A DNA stretch of 64,000 nt from Archegozetes longisetosus (GCA_018873245.2 JAEMBT020000002.1:5658001-5722000), one strand, 5' to 3'; positions 12,382 to 23,361 are shown, numbered from the stretch's first letter. The notes: generated by a model not told the origin, from the sequence alone. Program-made: numbers and translations.

Positions 12382-12418
<37 letters not shown>

Positions 12419-13044
12419 AACGGCTTCATATGTTGAAAGTGATTATGAAAGATTAAATACAAACCTAAACATCGTGTTGAGAAAGTTGCAGATATCATAT
12501 CTCCAGCAAAAAGAGAATCAGTAATACTTAATTCCAATAGTTTCTCCAATTTAGGCTGAAATAGACCACAAGAAGTAGCCATTCGTAACATATTTCGCGT
12601 CATAGCCACTTTCTCTACATCCTTATCAATAGCTATCAAATTATCGTAATGTTTAGGTTTAGAACAGTCACCAATAAAATAGATTCGTTCAAATTTAGGT
12701 CCATTTGTAAAAACATTAGAAGAAATGTGAAAACTTTTCAAAGAAGTGACGAACGGCTCAATACAGTTGACTTCAAGCAGATTCCAGTAATATCTTTTAG
12801 TAGTATTTAATAGATGAGAGAAGGCTAGTATCAAGTCTTCCGATGACTCAATATTAAAGCACTTATACTCTCCGTTAATAAGATTACAATCACAAAAGAC
12901 TTCTTCGTCAACATAAGTACAATTTTGCGATGAAGTCAAATTTGTAACATTGACTTCTTCGTCATTACTCTGTCGCGAAACATTAAACTCTGGTATAAGA
13001 CATAATTTTATAATCATCATAAAGATAAGACTTTGCGCATTCAT
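11175..13044 (-). CDS. Secreted leucine-rich-repeat protein
   Basis: Two exons, 12465-13044 and 11175-11680 (361 aa). The join TTAG|GT gives CLG-QYGTRNEALPLV and keeps frame. Met starts a signal peptide (MNAQSLIFMMIIKLCLIP). A Cys-rich N-terminal cap follows (NCTYVDEEVFCDCNLINGEY), then a helical/irregular LRR region. Exon 2 has canonical LRRs (LQLINLSNNQLSYL, LRFFNLQNNRLTSL, LRVVNLAGNLLTTLP) and an LRRCT cap (NQWDCRCKLSWI). It ends in a Cys codon before the stop. No transmembrane segment follows, so it is probably secreted. The 784-bp intron holds microsatellite-flanked repeat copy 2. It lies in a row of minus-strand extracellular or membrane proteins. Binding partner unknown. Confidence 0.75.
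12224..12417. repeat. Microsatellite-flanked repeat, copy 2 (inside LRR-gene intron)
   Basis: A short GA run at 12224-12231, about 150 bp of unique sequence similar to 9690-9755, then (CT)17 at 12384-12417. Compared with copy 1, the long and short microsatellites are on opposite sides. Confidence 0.7.
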
Positions 13045-13045
13045 T

Positions 13046-13569
13046 TTACTTAGATTGATAGACTCGTGTAGTGTTTTTTTCTACAATTTGTTGCCATAAA
13101 GGTTTTATAATAACCGTAATAATAGTTACTGTAATCATCATAGCTATGAAGATGAGGGCATTGAACTGATGATGGCTTTCACTTTGCCTGTACAGAAAAC
13201 TTTTATGAAATATGATAGTAAAGCAAATATGGTATCTTTTGCTCGCACTCTCTTCACTTTCTAAACGCATAAATGAGAATCATTGATAATACACTGCATA
13301 TGTGGGTCATCATAACTAATATAATTATCACCATAAGTGTCATCACTCAATGACGCAAGTCTTAAGTTCAAACTATTCGTTCCGATGTTTACTTTATCTC
13401 TATATGTTTTCGCAAACTTATATTTAGTTTTTAACATTTCAATAACACTTTCTAGAGAAAACATTTCATAGCAAATGATTGATTGATTATGTTTTCTTAA
13501 AGTTGTTATCTTCAAAATTTTGATCAACTTTTGCTTTAATAAAAATACAAACTCTTCAACTTCTCAAAA
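13046..13569 (-). CDS. Orphan 3' exons of a membrane protein (5' end not found)
   Basis: Two coding stretches fit a splice. The upstream exon begins near 13569 or at a later AG and ends at 13295 (…SYDDPHMQ, weak GTGTAT donor). The final exon is 13046-13187 (acceptor TTTCTGTACAG). The join stays in frame and reads Q-SESHHQFNALIFIAMM, a transmembrane helix (ALIFIAMMITVTIITVII), then a basic tail ending TTRVYQSK. Only 2 nt separate its stop from the ATG of the LRR gene. No upstream exon with an ATG could be identified before the stop of the gene at 13636-15002. It may be an alternative 3' end of that gene, a separate gene with a distant 5' part, or a decaying remnant. No family recognised. Confidence 0.35.
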
Positions 13570-13635
13570 TAAGACTGAAATAAGAGAATAATTAAATTAT
13601 TGTGCACAAATGAAGTTAACTGCCATATAATATGT

Positions 13636-15002
13636 TTAAGGACCAGTCTGTAAAGTTTCCTTTTGCTCTTTGTTTGTTTGCGCATTTTCCGACTGATTAG
13701 ATGATTCTTTTACTGAATTTGATGGCATATTTTTTATCTCTTCCGACGAACTCTCTGACTCAGACAAACTCTTTGATCTTGAGGAGATTGGAGGACATGT
13801 TTGGTATTTGTAAATAATGAACAAAACAATCAGTGTAATCGAAATAATAATAACAACCACAACGATAAGGATAATAACGATCGAAGTGCCTATACTTTCA
13901 CTCGGTTCGACAATTCCAGTGGTTGTTTCATTTTTATCTTGTGGTGATGTTTCAGTACTGATTACTGTTCCTGAAGAATTGGTTTGATTTGCCAGAGTTG
14001 CGTCAGAAGGTACTGACGTAGACGCAATTTGACATCCATATATGTCTCCTCTCAAGTTAATATTACTCTATTTCGGTTGTAGGAAAAAATTTTATTAGTA
14101 ATTATTTTTATATTACATTTGATAACAAACTTCTTCAGTGAAAGTTCCGTTTCTATCGTACGAAAACAATGATTGTCTGTTTTCAAGCCGTGCGATTGCA
14201 TAAGAATTTTGGTTGAATTGAAACATTCCGAGAAATACAGGCCTAAGATTACTTGCCGATAGCGAGGGCTCAACTTTTACCCAATTTGTGGCCCAATCGA
14301 GCCTTTCTAATGAAGTCCAAAAGACATATTCTTTAGGATCAGTAAAAATAAATATGAAGTGGACGATTTCGAAACGAGACTTAATAAAAGCTGATAAGCG
14401 ATATATTGCTTTCCGACCTTCTGCTTTCAATGGCCAGAGAGTTCCGGCTTCTATTTGGTCTTCTGTTTTCATTTGAAAGGGCATTTCTTTAGCATCGGTG
14501 ATAGGAGTGAGGTACTTGTCTTTAATGAGTTTATAAGCTACGTATGCTTGTTCCTTGAATGGACTCTTATGTCCGATCACAAAACTCATTTTGACAAACT
14601 TTTTCATATCGTTACAATAGGAGGCCGATCCTTTGCAGTCAGGAACTGAATCGATATAAAATCCAGTGTTAAGGGACTGAAAATCTGAAATAATATGTTA
14701 GAGAATAGTAGTATTTTCCTAAGTGACTCCTCAATATATCAGATTTCGTATTTGCTTTTATGCTAATTAACTGTTTCTTCAATTTTCTTACCGACTCTGA
14801 AAAAGTTCTTGATATTACTGCCAGGATTACCAACAAGACTTGTATTGCTTTTATAACTATAAACTTTCTGGTTCTTTTGCAAATAAATGAAATCAGAAAT
14901 ACTGAAAATTCTATCTATTTGGTCAACATCTGTGCAAAAGTCGTTCATTACTCCAGTTATTAAAATACTAGCCATGAAATAATAGAAAATGAATTTTTCC
15001 AT
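13636..15002 (-). CDS. Single-pass type I membrane protein of unknown family
   Basis: Three exons: 14792-15002, 14117-14684, 13636-14050 (397 aa; phases check). The N-terminus is a signal peptide (MEKFIFYYFMASILITGV). The ectodomain of about 240 residues has few Cys (NDFCTD; PDCKGSASYCND; EEVCYQI; YGCQI) and no motif I can place. A Ser/Thr-rich stalk leads to a strong transmembrane helix (SIVIILIVVVVIIISITLIV) and a hydrophilic, Ser/Glu-rich tail (SLSESESSSEE). Topology matches the YWTD protein at 7979-9372, suggesting a local group of surface proteins, but I see no sequence homology. Its ATG lies head-to-head with the adenylating-enzyme gene at 15770, 767 bp away. Confidence 0.7.
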
Positions 15003-15769
15003 TTTTATTGAGCACCTAGAATTGACCGACGTCGAAAGCTAAGCTAAATTTGAACTCAATAAAAGGATCAAGTTGAGTCTTATTCTGGATGTCTAATCGA
15101 TCATGAATCAGCCATAAAACCGGTAAGAACTACTGTACAGAAATAACTGTTGTTCAGAAACTATTTTTCATTGTTGCACATTCTTATGGGTATATAATTT
15201 GAATTCCAATTGATTTATTCGATAAGCATGAATATTTTAATTGCTTAGCGAGCAAACTTTATGAGAGATGTTTGGTGTCAAGACTAAGAATGTTCATTAG
15301 GTTACCTAATTAGTCTATGGGAGGGAGTCCATATGCTCTTATATTTTTGGAAGCTGGAAAATCTTTACGACTTTATAATCTCATCTTATAATGGAAGAAA
15401 TAAATACAAAATATTAAAAAATCTTACTCAAAAAAGTTCATCAGATTATTTAGAGTGAGGAAACTAGAATTGATTAGTAAGCACATATAAAATGTGTTGA
15501 TTATAAGGTTCTAATAAAAAGTTTATTTTATGTATTTTGGAAATAAAGTTCAAACAGTTTTCTAGAATCATAGGTTTATTATGATTGGTTTCTTTACACT
15601 AAAATACTTATCAGTTTGAGTAGTTGTCTCTAAGATACTGCAATAATCACTATTTATATAAATAATAGATTTGTCAATTTTCACTGTAATATATCTACGA
15701 AACAATTGCACTTTTTCTGCCCATTATTTACACATGTCTATTATAAATTAATAATTTAATATATTATCT
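15003..15769. other. Divergent intergenic region
   Basis: A 767-bp spacer between two genes transcribed away from each other. It must contain both promoters; no TATA box or other motif could be assigned with confidence. Confidence 0.4.
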
Positions 15770-17727
15770 ATGTTTCAAGCGGACAAATATATGTATGGAA
15801 AGCACACAATGTCATCGGAACCGATAACTCTAACTTCATTCTTACCTAAAATCGATGTTCCTTTGGTATCTCTACATAAGTATTTATTAGGAAAACTTGA
15901 TAAATACAGCGATCAGTATGTGGTAAGCGATAATATTGGTTGTAATTCTACTTTTATTAAAGATAGAAGCTTTGCCAGAACTAGTTTTCAGTCGACATCT
16001 ACTCTAAATTTTTAGGTCGAGTGCGAATCGAATTTTACCTACACATTCCATCAGTTGGCCAATGATTCGAGACGAATGGCTAGTGTGTGGTTAGATTTAG
16101 GTCTAAAAGAAGGTGACAATTTTGGTGTTGTTGGTCAAAATTGCTATCAATACCTTACTGTTTATTTGGGCGGTATCATAGCTGGTGGTATAGCGAGTGG
16201 AATTGCAGCAACCGATACATTCCGTAAGTTTAAAGCCTTGATTGAAGAATCTGTTTTATTTATTCATGATTTTTCATTTGTATAGAAGAAGTATCTGATA
16301 AAGTAATTCAGAGAAATATTAAATATCTAGCAGTTTCCAGTAATAATATTTCAATTGCTAAGAGAATCAGTGAAGGAATACCGATAACTGAAGTAAATAT
16401 AGTTTAAAGACATTCGTATCTGTGTTTGAGTAAAGTTTTAATAATTTATAACTCCGCAGAAAATAATAATATTGAACGATGGCAAAAAATTGAATGATAA
16501 ATTCGAGCTGTATTCAGAATTGATTGAATCACACGAACCAATCAGTGATGATAAGATATCACTGCCAAGTGATTATAAGGAAACAGATTGTTTGATAACA
16601 GGCACGAGTGGCTTAATAAGTTCACCAAAAGCTGTTGTATTTAGCCATTACAGTGTTGTATCGGCACTGGAGATCACATCAAATCCAGCCATATTTGGAT
16701 ACGCGCAAAGCGATGTCATATCATGTCATTCGCAATTATCTCACCAAAGTGCTATCTTTCAGGTATTCACTGGCATTGCGACTGGAAGTAAACTAATATT
16801 ATTGCCACAACTCGATTATAAACCTTTTATATACTATGTCAAAAAGTATAAAATAACTGCTGCAACGCTTCCTCCGTCATTAATCGTCTCTTTGCTTAGA
16901 GACCCTGAAAATTGTGATATATCTTCGCTTTCCAAGATTATTAGCTTTGGATCTGTACTACCGAAAATTATTCGAGATCATTTTATGGCACGTTACAAAC
17001 ATGTCGAAGATTTGAGACAAGGCTTGTTTCAGACCGAATGTATGGCACCAATCAGTCTAATGATTAAAAACTCGTCTGAATTTGATTCGGTCGGTGTCCC
17101 GATACCTAATACCAAAGTCAAGATTATAGATCCAGAAACTGGTGAACAGTTGTTAGCGAACCAAAACGGTGAGATTTGTGTCTTCAGAGAAGATGCCCTA
17201 TCGAAAGGATATTTCAATAATAGAGATGCGACCAAAACATTAATCGATGCCGACGGGTGGCTTCATACCAGAGATCTCGGCTATTATGACGATGACGGAC
17301 TGCTTTATTTTGTTGGAAGTATCGATGAAATGATAAAATCTGGCGGTTTATTGATATGTCCGTCAGAGTTGGAAAGTTTGCTTCTAACGCATAACGCTGT
17401 TCGTGAAGCAGCTGTTATTGGGATGCCTGATGACAACGTCGGCCAAGTGCCGACTGCTTTTGTTATACTTAATCCACAATTTCGTGGAAAAATTTCAGCC
17501 AATCAAATTGAGCAGTTTATTAATGGTATGAGAAATTTCTTTCTCTCTATACTTGAATCTGTCTTTATCATAAATTTGTATCATAATTTTCAGATCAATT
17601 ACCTAAACGTAAAAAAATTAATGGAGTCGTTGTAATGAGTGCTTTTCCAAAAACACTATTCGGCAAAGTAATTAAAAGACAATTGAAGAAAGAATTTCTC
17701 TTAAGCGTTAATATAAAAAAATTTTAA
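15770..17727 (+). CDS. AMP-binding acyl-CoA synthetase / 4-coumarate-CoA-ligase-like (luciferase-like) enzyme
   Basis: Five exons: 15770-15922, 16016-16223, 16286-16392, 16460-17525, 17594-17727 (555 aa; all phases fit). This is the ANL family: ATP-dependent carboxylate adenylation followed by CoA thioester formation. Visible motifs are the P-loop-like TSGLISSPKAVVFSH, the QTECMAP segment at the position of the YGxTE motif, and the core DGWLHTRDLGYYDDDG..VGSIDEMIKSGG. The C-terminal FPKTLFGK carries the expected catalytic lysine. Deviations from the usual core are TGD to TRD and the hinge-region Arg (VGR) to Ser. The Asp of TRD and the lysine are kept, so activity is plausible but altered. 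The C-terminus (NIKKF) is not a peroxisomal SKL-type signal. Substrate unknown. Confidence 0.85.
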
Positions 17728-17729
17728 TT

Positions 17730-17735
17730 AATAAA
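17730..17735 (+). terminator. Candidate polyadenylation signal AATAAA
   Basis: AATAAA starting 3 nt after the stop codon of the adenylating enzyme. It is the only hexamer close by; functional use is inferred. Confidence 0.4.
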
Positions 17736-18329
17736 CTCACTAAATATTCACTGACTGAAACCTATTTGTTCAATTTGACTTCAACACTTTCGCGTCAAAC
17801 TGTTTCAAAATAAGGATCTTGAGTAGAAAATTTTCAAGTTCCTCGGGAGCCAAGCCGTCAGATGACATAACCACAGAAAAGGTTACTCTAGGCCCATTCA
17901 ACCTTAGAATATTATTTCTTAGTTCTCTCAGAAAAATACCGAAATTAATTTTTGAAAATTTTTTATAATCGACCCTATGTGAGAGAGAATATAATTTTCA
18001 AAAATTATAATCAATAAGAATAAGGGATGATTGTATCTTTAGATCTCACTATACTTAAAATGTCATTATGAGTAGAGTACATAAAGTTTCAACCTTCGAA
18101 CTTGAATTGGAGTCTTATCTTGTGAGTTGACCTTATAAAAGTTGATAGTAGTCAAAATTTTGAATAATCATATCTTGTCAACAATAGTAGATTAAATCAA
18201 AATTCTTTCGCCGAAATTCACGATCTGTAGACTGCTTTATTGGAAATATAATTTGAATGTTTCCATGAAGTGTTGAACTTTTGAAATTTTTGAAGCTCTG
18301 AGAGATTCATTCATTTTCGTATGTTTTCC
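17736..18329. other. Intergenic region without visible gene
   Basis: AT-rich, no feature recognised. Confidence 0.4.
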
Positions 18330-18535
18330 TTCCCTTTCGGGAGACTAACACCGGCCCCATTTATAGTGAGTTTCCGAGGAGATCAGGTGGGGCATGTACA
18401 TTGGGCCAAAGGCGGTTATAACTGAGGACATGGGGTCAGCGCGTCGCCGTCAAAGTATAGCGACTACGAGGTTCAAACCTGGGATTCCGCCCCAAAGTTC
18501 GACTCACTGACCACTACACCCCAGTGACCCTTCAA
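18330..18535 (-). mobile_element. tRNA-derived SINE-like sequence
   Basis: A conspicuously GC-richer island. Read on the minus strand it has an A-box-like TAGTGGTCAGTGAG (rc of about 18504-18518) and a B-box-like GGTTTGAACCT (rc of 18469-18480). They are spaced as in a tRNA gene, with GGGGTGTAGTGG at the start. No cloverleaf could be closed, so it is a tRNA-derived element, not a functional tRNA gene. Boundaries are approximate, and no second copy was noticed in this window. Confidence 0.55.
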
Positions 18536-20052
18536 CTCTGAGATATCATAAATGAAATGTCATGGAAATTATAATAGATGGACAAACAATTTATCAAAAA
18601 TCAAGTACTCTAGCGATTATAGTATTTAGAGAAATAAACTCATCTTAATCTATTACTGTTAGAAATTTGCGATTATTAAAAATTTTCACGGTTATCAATT
18701 TTTATAAGATCAACTCACGAATTATATCATCCAATTCAAGTTCGATGGCCGACTTTATGTACTACACTCATAATAAAAGTTTAAGTGACATACATAGATA
18801 AAATTATCTTTTTATTCTTGTAGATTATTATGATTTTGAAACCTACGCTCTCCTATGGAGTTCATTATGAAAAATTTTCAAAATTAAATTCGATGTTTTC
18901 CTAACAGAATTAAGAATAATATTCTAAGGTTGAATGAGCCTTAGAGTGACCTCTCGGCTCACAGGGAATCTGAGAATTTTCTAGGGAGATTCTTTTTTAA
19001 ATGTAGACTTGGTTTATTTTTATCAGATATTTTATAAGTTTATTTTTATATTCTAAAATCCTTCAGAACGATATTTGAGATGAACTCGTTTCTATTAAAT
19101 ATTATGAACAATAAAGTGCTCAAATTTGAAATTCGAATTGAAGCTATTCTGAAACCCTTAGTACTCGACAATTACTTCAAAACATACAAAACTTTACGTT
19201 ATATGGCTGTTATTGATTTGGTAAATAAAGAATTCAACTTTTCTAAGTTAACATATTTAAAGACTGAGTAATTTAATTCTCATAAAACCAATGCAATGTA
19301 ATGGAATTTAATAAAAATTTTTTAAAGCTATATTTTGTTTTCATAACGAAACGTATTTCAAAGCAATAAAAATTTTATTAATATTAATTCTATTGCATTC
19401 ACATATCGCTTTCCAGAAAAGCTTAAACTACTTTTTCTCACTCACTTTTTTGCACTTTTTGGCCTTTGATTTTCTTCAAATGTTCCGAAGTATAGCTCCG
19501 CTAATCGAATTCAGGTATAGACTTAACCAGCAGAGAAGGGTCTTCCAGGGAAATAAACGGTCTACCTGGGAAGAGCGAATTTCATTTCGGGATCCCGAAA
19601 TTCCACTTCTCAATGAATAAACTTTCAAAAAGCTTTCACAAGAAATAGTTTTGTAAAGCATTTGGTAATAAGCTTTTATTTAATCACAATTTTCTAAGGT
19701 TTTAAGTCTTCTTTTGAATTAGCATTAGTTACATACACATATATGAAATTTTTTTTTCATTTAAATTCCCACTGTTTTTGTTTCTTAAAACGTTCTTATG
19801 ATTCCCGAAAAATTTTTTCAGTAGCGGGAAATTTCTATTTTTAGGGATTCCGGAATTATCTCTAATAACTAGTTCTCCTTTTCAGATAAAGCCGTTTCCA
19901 TTCTAAAACGGTTTGACCTTCGACCTCATAATCCATTTAGGAAACCATTGTTTCTACTATTTTGTTGATCACTTTTCTTTCTCATTAGTTTAACACTTCA
20001 AAACTCCATATTATGTCATAAAATCATATCTATGACATTTCAATCAACCAAA
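18536..20052. other. Intergenic region
   Basis: No gene recognised. A short perfect palindrome (TTTCGGGATCCCGAAA) occurs near 19588-19603, within sequence that resembles the ends of decayed transposons (repeated GGGAAAT/CCCGAAA strings), but no element could be delimited. Confidence 0.35.
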
Positions 20053-20129
20053 CAAATCGTTCCGTTTAATCAAAACAGTTTGAATCATAACTTATGATTC
20101 AAATTGTTTTGAGTAAACGGAACGATTTG
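20053..20129. repeat. 77-bp near-perfect palindrome
   Basis: Left arm 20053-20090 and right arm 20092-20129 are complementary with few mismatches (CAAATCGTTCCGTTTAATCA against its inverse). It would form a 38-bp hairpin. The right arm overlaps the 3' end of the hAT transposase fragment reading frame, so the transposase sequence runs into an inverted copy of itself. Confidence 0.85.
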
Positions 20130-20680
20130 ATGAATCCCATGTGCCAGACAGGTCAGATGTATGAGTTTTGGATATATATTGCATAAAGTAATGCCAGCGC
20201 TTTTCATGTAACTGGCCGCGTCGGTCAGTAGGAGTAGGACATTATCATATTTTATGCCTTCAGGCCATAAGATAGTCAGTTCTGTAGTGATCGATTGTAC
20301 GATTTGATGGCTTTTAGTACTATCGATCAATTCCATATTCAGAATAATTTTTTTACATTTATTTATATCAATATTGAGCGAACCGACGACTATATTCGCC
20401 ATTTTATGGCCGAAACAGTCGGTCGTCTCGTCAATAGCTATCCATATGTACTGATTTTTGAGTTGATATATGATTAAATCAATACAATTGTCATAAATGT
20501 GTTTCAAATTATTATTCCATAACGTCTGAGGCAACGGCAGTGAATATTGTGTATTCTTTTCGATGAATTTCTTGAAATCTTCATTCAATAGTCGATGAAA
20601 AGGAATATTGAGATTAACCAAAAACTGACACAAATCATGATTAATGTTCTGATATCTCGTTCCGATTAAAATATTGATTT
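20085..20680 (-). pseudogene. hAT-type transposase fragment
   Basis: An open stretch of about 180 codons on the minus strand. It contains FLEK-like FIEKNTQYSLP, WIAIDETTDCFGHKMANIVVG (first catalytic-Asp region), YDNVLLLLTDAASYMKSAG and IHLTCLAHGIHQIV, in the order found in hAT transposases of the DUF659/CGGBP1-like group. No Met start and no C-terminal dimerisation domain is present. The frame ends in the palindrome at 20053-20129. A 5'-truncated and 3'-truncated copy, not functional. Confidence 0.65.
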
Positions 20681-21332
20681 ATGTAAGAATGAAGTCTCTA
20701 ATCACAACTCTTAATATCACTATGACCCCTATGACCATTATGACCTTTATGACTCAAATTGTTAGAAGTAAATGATATGATTGGTTTGATTGATTGAAGC
20801 GTCATAAAATTCATTTGATGACATAAAAGGCAGCTGTAAATATGTTAAATCAATAATTTATAAAAATATAGCTTAATTATGCAATAATTGACCGCTGCCC
20901 TAAACATTTAGTTACTGAAGTTTTCGTTTTAAGACAGTGTCAGCACCTCCTGGTTGCCGGCATTGGCCGTAACGAATAAATAAATTTGTTTTTAATTGAA
21001 TTGAATGAAAAATAGTCTTCAAATTCAATATACAGTATAGTTAAAAAATACAGACATCAATACTATCAGCTGAATAGTAAAATATCTATTAAGTTATCGT
21101 TAGAAAAAATTGATTGACTAAATGTGAGAATTTTGTCTGTAAATATTATAAATAAAAATTAATAAAAATAAATATTTTCAGTTTTCTCATTATTCTCTAA
21201 AGTTGAAGAATTTCCTCAATAATTTGATTTTGAAGTGCGCGCACACGTAGAATGAGGGATTTCTCTGACAAGATAGCGGTCCAATGAGAACTCGTCTTCT
21301 GTCATCGAAAATCGTCAAAAGTTGCAGTATAG
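20681..21332. other. Intergenic region without visible gene
   Basis: No gene or clear repeat seen. Contains an imperfect run of ATGACC-type repeats near 20715-20755. Confidence 0.35.
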
Positions 21333-21958
21333 TCAGGCTGACCACCTCAGTTCGAGTCACTTGCGTGAGATCTTGATACAAAGGGGGGGAGTAAGCGATT
21401 TTTTCAATGAAACTCTCGAAATAAATCAATTTTACACTTAAGTTACATAAAAACTTTTAGTGCTGAGAATTACATCAATTACTAGCGAATAATTAGCTAT
21501 ATTTGACGTGCATTCTTATTAGATTTTGCAGCTTTTAATTGAAATTCTTTGAAATGTAATCAGCGAACTCAATGCTAGACTTTATGCAGATTTCCGCTCT
21601 GACCAAATCAATACTCATTTGACTTCTCTCGGCATCCCGTTATTTCTTCATTTGAACAAAATTCATACAGATCTGAGATAAAACACTCTAAACTCTTTAA
21701 TTTGATTTATGATTACTTTTGTTTGAATTTGTCTTTTCCTTATTTGAGGTATTTGCTTGCAATTGCAATCTTATATCTATTAAACTTTTACGCATACATT
21801 TATGAAGAAAAATTTCAGATCCACTAACTTCTGAGAGCTTTAAAAATGACATAAAAGTATTTTGCTTTACAGTTTATCGTTTAGTATTTTAAATGTTTTC
21901 ATGTCATTCTATGATACAAATCAAAATTATTCGTTTTGAAATTGGTTTTTAGTATATA

Positions 21959-23249
21959 TTGGTTTGATTGAAAAGTTCTTAGACTAGTGTTCTTAAAGCG
22001 AATTTTATTGAATTTTTTTTACATAAAACTTCAAAGTAATCTCCTTGAGCTCGAATGCAGCGCTCCATTCTTTCCTGCCACTTTCCGAAGACCGCTCGCC
22101 GTTGAGCTGTTGTTATGGAGGAGAAGAAGCCATCAACGGTAGAATCAATCTCCGATTCCGTTTGAAATCGCTTGCCTCAAAAATTTTTTGAGATTACGAA
22201 AGAGCCAGAAGTCGCACGGAGCTAAATCAGGACTATAAGGAGGGTGCGGCATCATTCTAACGTTTAACTCCTCCAAATATTCCCGAGTTATCGCGGCTGT
22301 ATGAGGTCGTGCATTATCGTGATGGAGAATGAGTCCACGAAGTCCTGTTGCTGGTCGCTCATTGGTGATAATTTCGAAGACTTGTGGAAGACAAATATCT
22401 TTGTACCAGTTAGCTGTCACATTTTCACTTGGTCCCAGCTTCACTGACTTGACCAGTCCCGTGGATGTAAAGAAAACTGCATACATGATCTTTTTAATAT
22501 GCAGTTCTTTTTAGGCTAATTTCGGTCTTTCTTCATCATCAAAGATCCATATCTTCGCTTCACGATTTGATGGGACATCGTAATAGTAAACCCAAGTCTC
22601 ATCAACAGTAAGGATTTGACTGATGATGCGTTGGCCACCGTCACTAAACATCTTCAGATTTTCCTGGCACATTCTTCGTCTGGTCATCATTTGTTCGTCG
22701 GTCAATAAATATGGGACCCATTGGACAGAAACCTTTCTCAAATGCAGAATATTGCGCATATGTTGAATTCTCTCCGTTGAGATCTTTAATAATTCTGCTA
22801 ATTGTCTGTGAGTGATATGCGGATCAGCTCGCACATGATCTTCTATAGCGGCCGCGGTATCATCGGTGGTAACTTTCAAAGGACGACCTGATCTCGGCTC
22901 GTCTTCTAATGTTGTTCTGCCATGTTTGAACTCATGGTACCAATTAAAAACTGTTGCTCGGGATACACTGTTCTCACCCAAAACAGAGTTGATCTCATTG
23001 AAACATTCTTCACCAGTTAATCCTTTTTTGCAATGATATGCAATTAGGACACGAATATCACGTTTTTCAAATTTAATCAAAATGTTAGACATTGTTGTTT
23101 TGAAATGCGTACAAAATGTAAACTAATTAACCAAAATTGATAAAATTTTGCTATTAAGCATGAAAAGAATTTTATTTTCAAAATATTTTGACGAAATTAT
23201 TCTACTGCCTATAGTTTAGTGGAGTCTAAGAACTTATCAATCAATCCAA
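21959..23249 (-). mobile_element. Mariner transposon (nearly complete, inactivated)
   Basis: A 1,291-bp element flanked by TA on both sides. Inverted termini are TTGGTTTGATTGAAAAGTTC (left) and TTGGATTGATTGATAAGTTC (right, inverted). It contains a full-length but broken transposase reading frame. It sits inside the inverted-repeat element at 21333-23361. Confidence 0.85.
21979..23092 (-). pseudogene. Mariner transposase, one stop and one frameshift
   Basis: The frame opens with MSNILIKFEKRDIRVLIAYH (helix-turn-helix DNA-binding region) and continues through VDETWVYYYDVPSNRE (catalytic Asp 1), HHDNARPHT (Asp 2) and YSPDLAPCDFWLF (Asp 3), the DD34D signature. A TAA at 22511-22513 interrupts the same frame between RPKLA and KELHIKKI. 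A one-base loss near 22176 shifts the frame just after KKFLR; the remaining C-terminus (RFQTESEIDSTVDGFF) is readable in the next frame. Only two lesions suggest fairly recent death. Confidence 0.85.
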
Positions 23250-23361
23250 TATTTTAAAATTTAAATAAATTTTCTAAATGCGTGAGACTCTCGCCTCACG
23301 CAAGTAATCGATGCGGGAGACTTGAGTCAGACCCCCGATGCGTGAGAGGTGGTCAGCCTGA

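Larger units (their letters stand above)
21333..23361. mobile_element. Terminal-inverted-repeat element with 6-bp target duplication, containing a nested mariner
   Basis: Ends are perfect 16-bp inverted repeats (TCAGGCTGACCACCTC at 21333-21348, inverse at 23346-23361) flanked on both sides by GTATAG. Removing the mariner at 21959-23249 leaves about 740 bp of element with no transposase. A second inverted ACTTGCGTGAG motif lies just inside both ends. Probably a non-autonomous DNA transposon; the superfamily is not clear from the 6-bp duplication. Confidence 0.6.

Noticed and set aside
12233-12436. ORF ending in a Ser-Leu run
   Set aside because: Produced by the (CT)n microsatellite.
18330-18535. 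Functional tRNA gene
   Set aside because: A- and B-box-like motifs are present but acceptor, D and anticodon stems could not be paired.
19393-19661. ORFs on both strands in the 19.4-19.7 kb region
   Set aside because: No recognisable protein; contain transposon-end-like palindromes.
21190-21429. 79-codon minus-strand ORF
   Set aside because: Crosses the boundary of the inverted-repeat element at 21333, so it cannot be an ancestral gene; no motif.
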